Shown here piece by piece: positions 5,531 through 6,726 of a DNA stretch of 6,726 nt. The DNA is from Candidatus Krumholzibacteriota bacterium (GTDB lineage: Bacteria > Krumholzibacteriota > Krumholzibacteriia > Krumholzibacteriales > Krumholzibacteriaceae). The number at the start of each line of letters is the position of its first letter. Position 1 is the stretch's first letter. The stretch covers positions 1 to 6,726 of the forward strand of contig DAOVNN010000161.1 of assembly GCA_030630165.1 (NCBI GenBank), read 5' to 3'. The notes under the pieces were generated by a model. That model had not been told where the DNA came from. It saw nothing but the letters and a program-made list of their open reading frames with translations, and made no database searches. Both the position numbers and the translations under genes were made by a program.

Positions 5531-6139
5531 TTATCTTACCCTGTAAGCGCGGATGATGAAGACGGGTTCGACGGGAACGTCGTAAAAATCGCCGGCCACC
5601 CCGGTTTCTACTTCGGTGATGGCATCAACGACACTCATCCCCTCGATCACACTTCCGAACACACAGTATCCGTATCCCATCTCGGTGTCGTCCCGGTGAT
5701 CAAGCGCTGTATTATCGACCATATTGATGAAGAACTGGGACCTGGCGCTATGTATCTCCGTGTACCTGGCCATCGAGATCGTACCGCGGATGTTGGAGAG
5801 CCCGTTGCCGGCCTCGTTCAGGATCGCTCCGCGGGTCTCCCTCGGTTCGAGATCCTCGTCGTATCCGCCGCCCTGGATAATAAATCCCGGAATAACCCGG
5901 TGAAAGATCAGCCCGTCGTAGAAACCGTCATCGACATATTGAAGGAAGTTCCTGACGGTCTCCGGTGCGCCGCGACGGTAGAACTCGACTACGATATCCC
6001 CCAGCGAAGTCTCCATCACGACCGTGGGATACCTGTAAAATACTCCCCCCGTTCCTGTCGGCCCTTCATCATCGCATCCGGGCACCGACAGAAAAAGGAT
6101 CAGAAGAAGGAATAAGCCGGAAAACTCCTTGCGATTCAT
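5531..6139 (-). CDS. Cyclophilin-type peptidyl-prolyl cis-trans isomerase, lipoprotein
   Basis: This 202-residue protein is a cyclophilin, which speeds cis-trans isomerisation of X-Pro bonds during folding. The N-terminus (MNRKEF, hydrophobic 8-19, then VPGC with Cys22) is a lipoprotein signal, placing it on the envelope side of the inner or outer membrane. Pro at -2 of the lipobox is less usual, and Asp follows the cysteine; in enterobacteria that favours inner-membrane retention, but the rule may not hold here. The catalytic core is IFHRVIPGFIIQGG (78-91), with R81, F86 and Q89 equivalent to Arg55, Phe60 and Gln63 of human cyclophilin A, then ISMAR (121-125), SQFFIN (134-139) and YCVFGSVIEGM (158-168). 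The usual Trp121 position is not tryptophan, and His126 is Tyr, as in bacterial forms. The ATG at 6139 has GGAG 9 bases upstream, a slightly long spacer. The neighbouring surface-protein gene on the same strand lies 59 bp upstream, so co-transcription is possible. Envelope or secreted proteins are the likely clients. Confidence 0.93.
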   Translation of the reverse strand: MNRKEFSGLFLLLILFLSVPGCDDEGPTGTGGVFYRYPTVVMETSLGDIVVEFYRRGAPETVRNFLQYVDDGFYDGLIFHRVIPGFIIQGGGYDEDLEPRETRGAILNEAGNGLSNIRGTISMARYTEIHSARSQFFINMVDNTALDHRDDTEMGYGYCVFGSVIEGMSVVDAITEVETGVAGDFYDVPVEPVFIIRAYRVR

Positions 6140-6198
6140 CGGTCATCGCTCCAGGTAAAGATATACTTCACAAAGTCGACTGATTCCTGCATCGCCGT

Positions 6199-6726
6199 CT
6201 ACCTCAGAAGAACGAGCTTCGAGGTGACTTCGTTTTTTCCCAGCCTCAGCCTGCAGAAATAGATGCCGGACGGCTGCGCGGACTTCCGTTCGTCGAGACC
6301 GTTCCAGACAACGCTGTGAACCCCGGCTTCGGCGTCACGGTCTACGAGACGTCTAACGAGCTTTCCGCTCACGTCATAGATGGAGACCGAGACATGTCCC
6401 CGCGAGGGCAGCGAGTATTCTATCACTGTCGACGGGTTGAATGGATTGGGATGATTCGACAGGGTCAGGGGAGCGGACGGGACATCCATCGATTCAGTCT
6501 CAAACAGGATACGCTCGCCTTCCCGGTCCTCGACCAGGATCCTGTACGCGTAACTGCTGCCTGGAAGAACGTCTTCGTCGACGAACAGATATTCTTCGCC
6601 TTCGAGCTCTTCGGGACCGGCAGGAAGACTGGCGAAATCAGCGCCGTCCCTCGTTCGTTCCACTGAAAAGACAGTTCCCTCTTCCCTAATGGAAAGCGAC
6701 CAGCGGACCACGACGCTGCCGTCCTC
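6199..6726 (-). CDS. Secreted/surface protein, C-terminal end with FN3-like and sorting (FlgD-like) domain, partial
   Basis: The frame is open to the right edge, so only the last 175 residues are seen. Residues 5-80 of the visible part (VVVRWSL…YAYRILVED…) look like a fibronectin type III-like beta domain. After a short linker, residues 87-175 form a C-terminal module with the signatures HPNPFNPSTVIEYSLP (92-107), VSIYDVSGKLVRRLVD (114-129), VVWNGLDE (139-146), GIYFCRL (154-160) and a terminal KLVLLR. This matches the family of C-terminal domains annotated as T9SS type A sorting or FlgD Ig-like, which direct or anchor proteins outside the cell in Bacteroidota and related candidate phyla. Whether a type IX system exists here cannot be seen. 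The catalytic or binding part of the protein lies outside the window. A GTG at 6711 could be mistaken for a start, but it is internal: the five codons before it continue the domain. The cyclophilin gene follows after 59 bp. Confidence 0.88.
   Translation of the reverse strand, partial: EDGSVVVRWSLSIREEGTVFSVERTRDGADFASLPAGPEELEGEEYLFVDEDVLPGSSYAYRILVEDREGERILFETESMDVPSAPLTLSNHPNPFNPSTVIEYSLPSRGHVSVSIYDVSGKLVRRLVDRDAEAGVHSVVWNGLDERKSAQPSGIYFCRLRLGKNEVTSKLVLLR

Noticed and set aside
1..6726. CRISPR arrays, tRNA or rRNA genes, insertion sequences, phage or defence genes
   Set aside because: No direct repeat series, cloverleaf, transposase or recognisable defence domain was seen in any frame; every sizeable gene is accounted for by another family.

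Overview
The window looks like a chromosomal stretch from an uncultured Gram-negative bacterium with fairly GC-rich DNA and a strong preference for G or C at third codon positions. A surface or secreted protein at the right edge ends in an 'NPFNPST…GIYF…LVLLR' sorting/FlgD-like tail. Such tails are typical of the Bacteroidota–Chlorobi–Fibrobacteres superphylum and related candidate phyla (Krumholzibacteriota or Eisenbacteria-like groups). The assignment to such a lineage is an inference; there is no rRNA or other marker here.

Left to right: (1) the C-terminal third of an AbgT-family transporter, with its own ribosome-binding site but no N-terminal part in frame, then a GT4 glycosyltransferase 37 bases later on the same strand. 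(2) A gap of about 400 bp holding a weak terminator-like hairpin and a strong 13-bp stem-loop. (3) A two-gene unit: a small membrane protein resembling a type IV prepilin peptidase that lacks its first catalytic aspartate motif, and a DUF192 protein starting with TTG after a strong Shine-Dalgarno. (4) Convergent to that, a MEMO-family protein with a cleavable signal peptide. (5) Divergent from it across 131 bp that contain a good sigma70-like promoter and an imperfect palindrome, a fosmidomycin-resistance-like MFS transporter. (6) Convergent to the transporter and only 6 bp away, a lipoprotein cyclophilin (peptidyl-prolyl isomerase). Upstream of the cyclophilin, on the same strand, is the C-terminal end of the sorted surface protein, which runs off the window.

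The genes do not form one pathway. Three short units meet tail to tail or head to head: a transporter remnant with a glycosyltransferase; a pilin-processing-like pair; and the exported MEMO and MFS genes sharing a divergent promoter region. A cell-envelope theme recurs in the signal peptide, the lipobox, the sorting tail and the membrane proteins. No phage, insertion sequence, CRISPR array, tRNA or defence system was found. The most interesting items are the exported MEMO protein with all metal-site residues kept, the degenerate prepilin-peptidase-like protein paired with DUF192, and the truncated AbgT gene.
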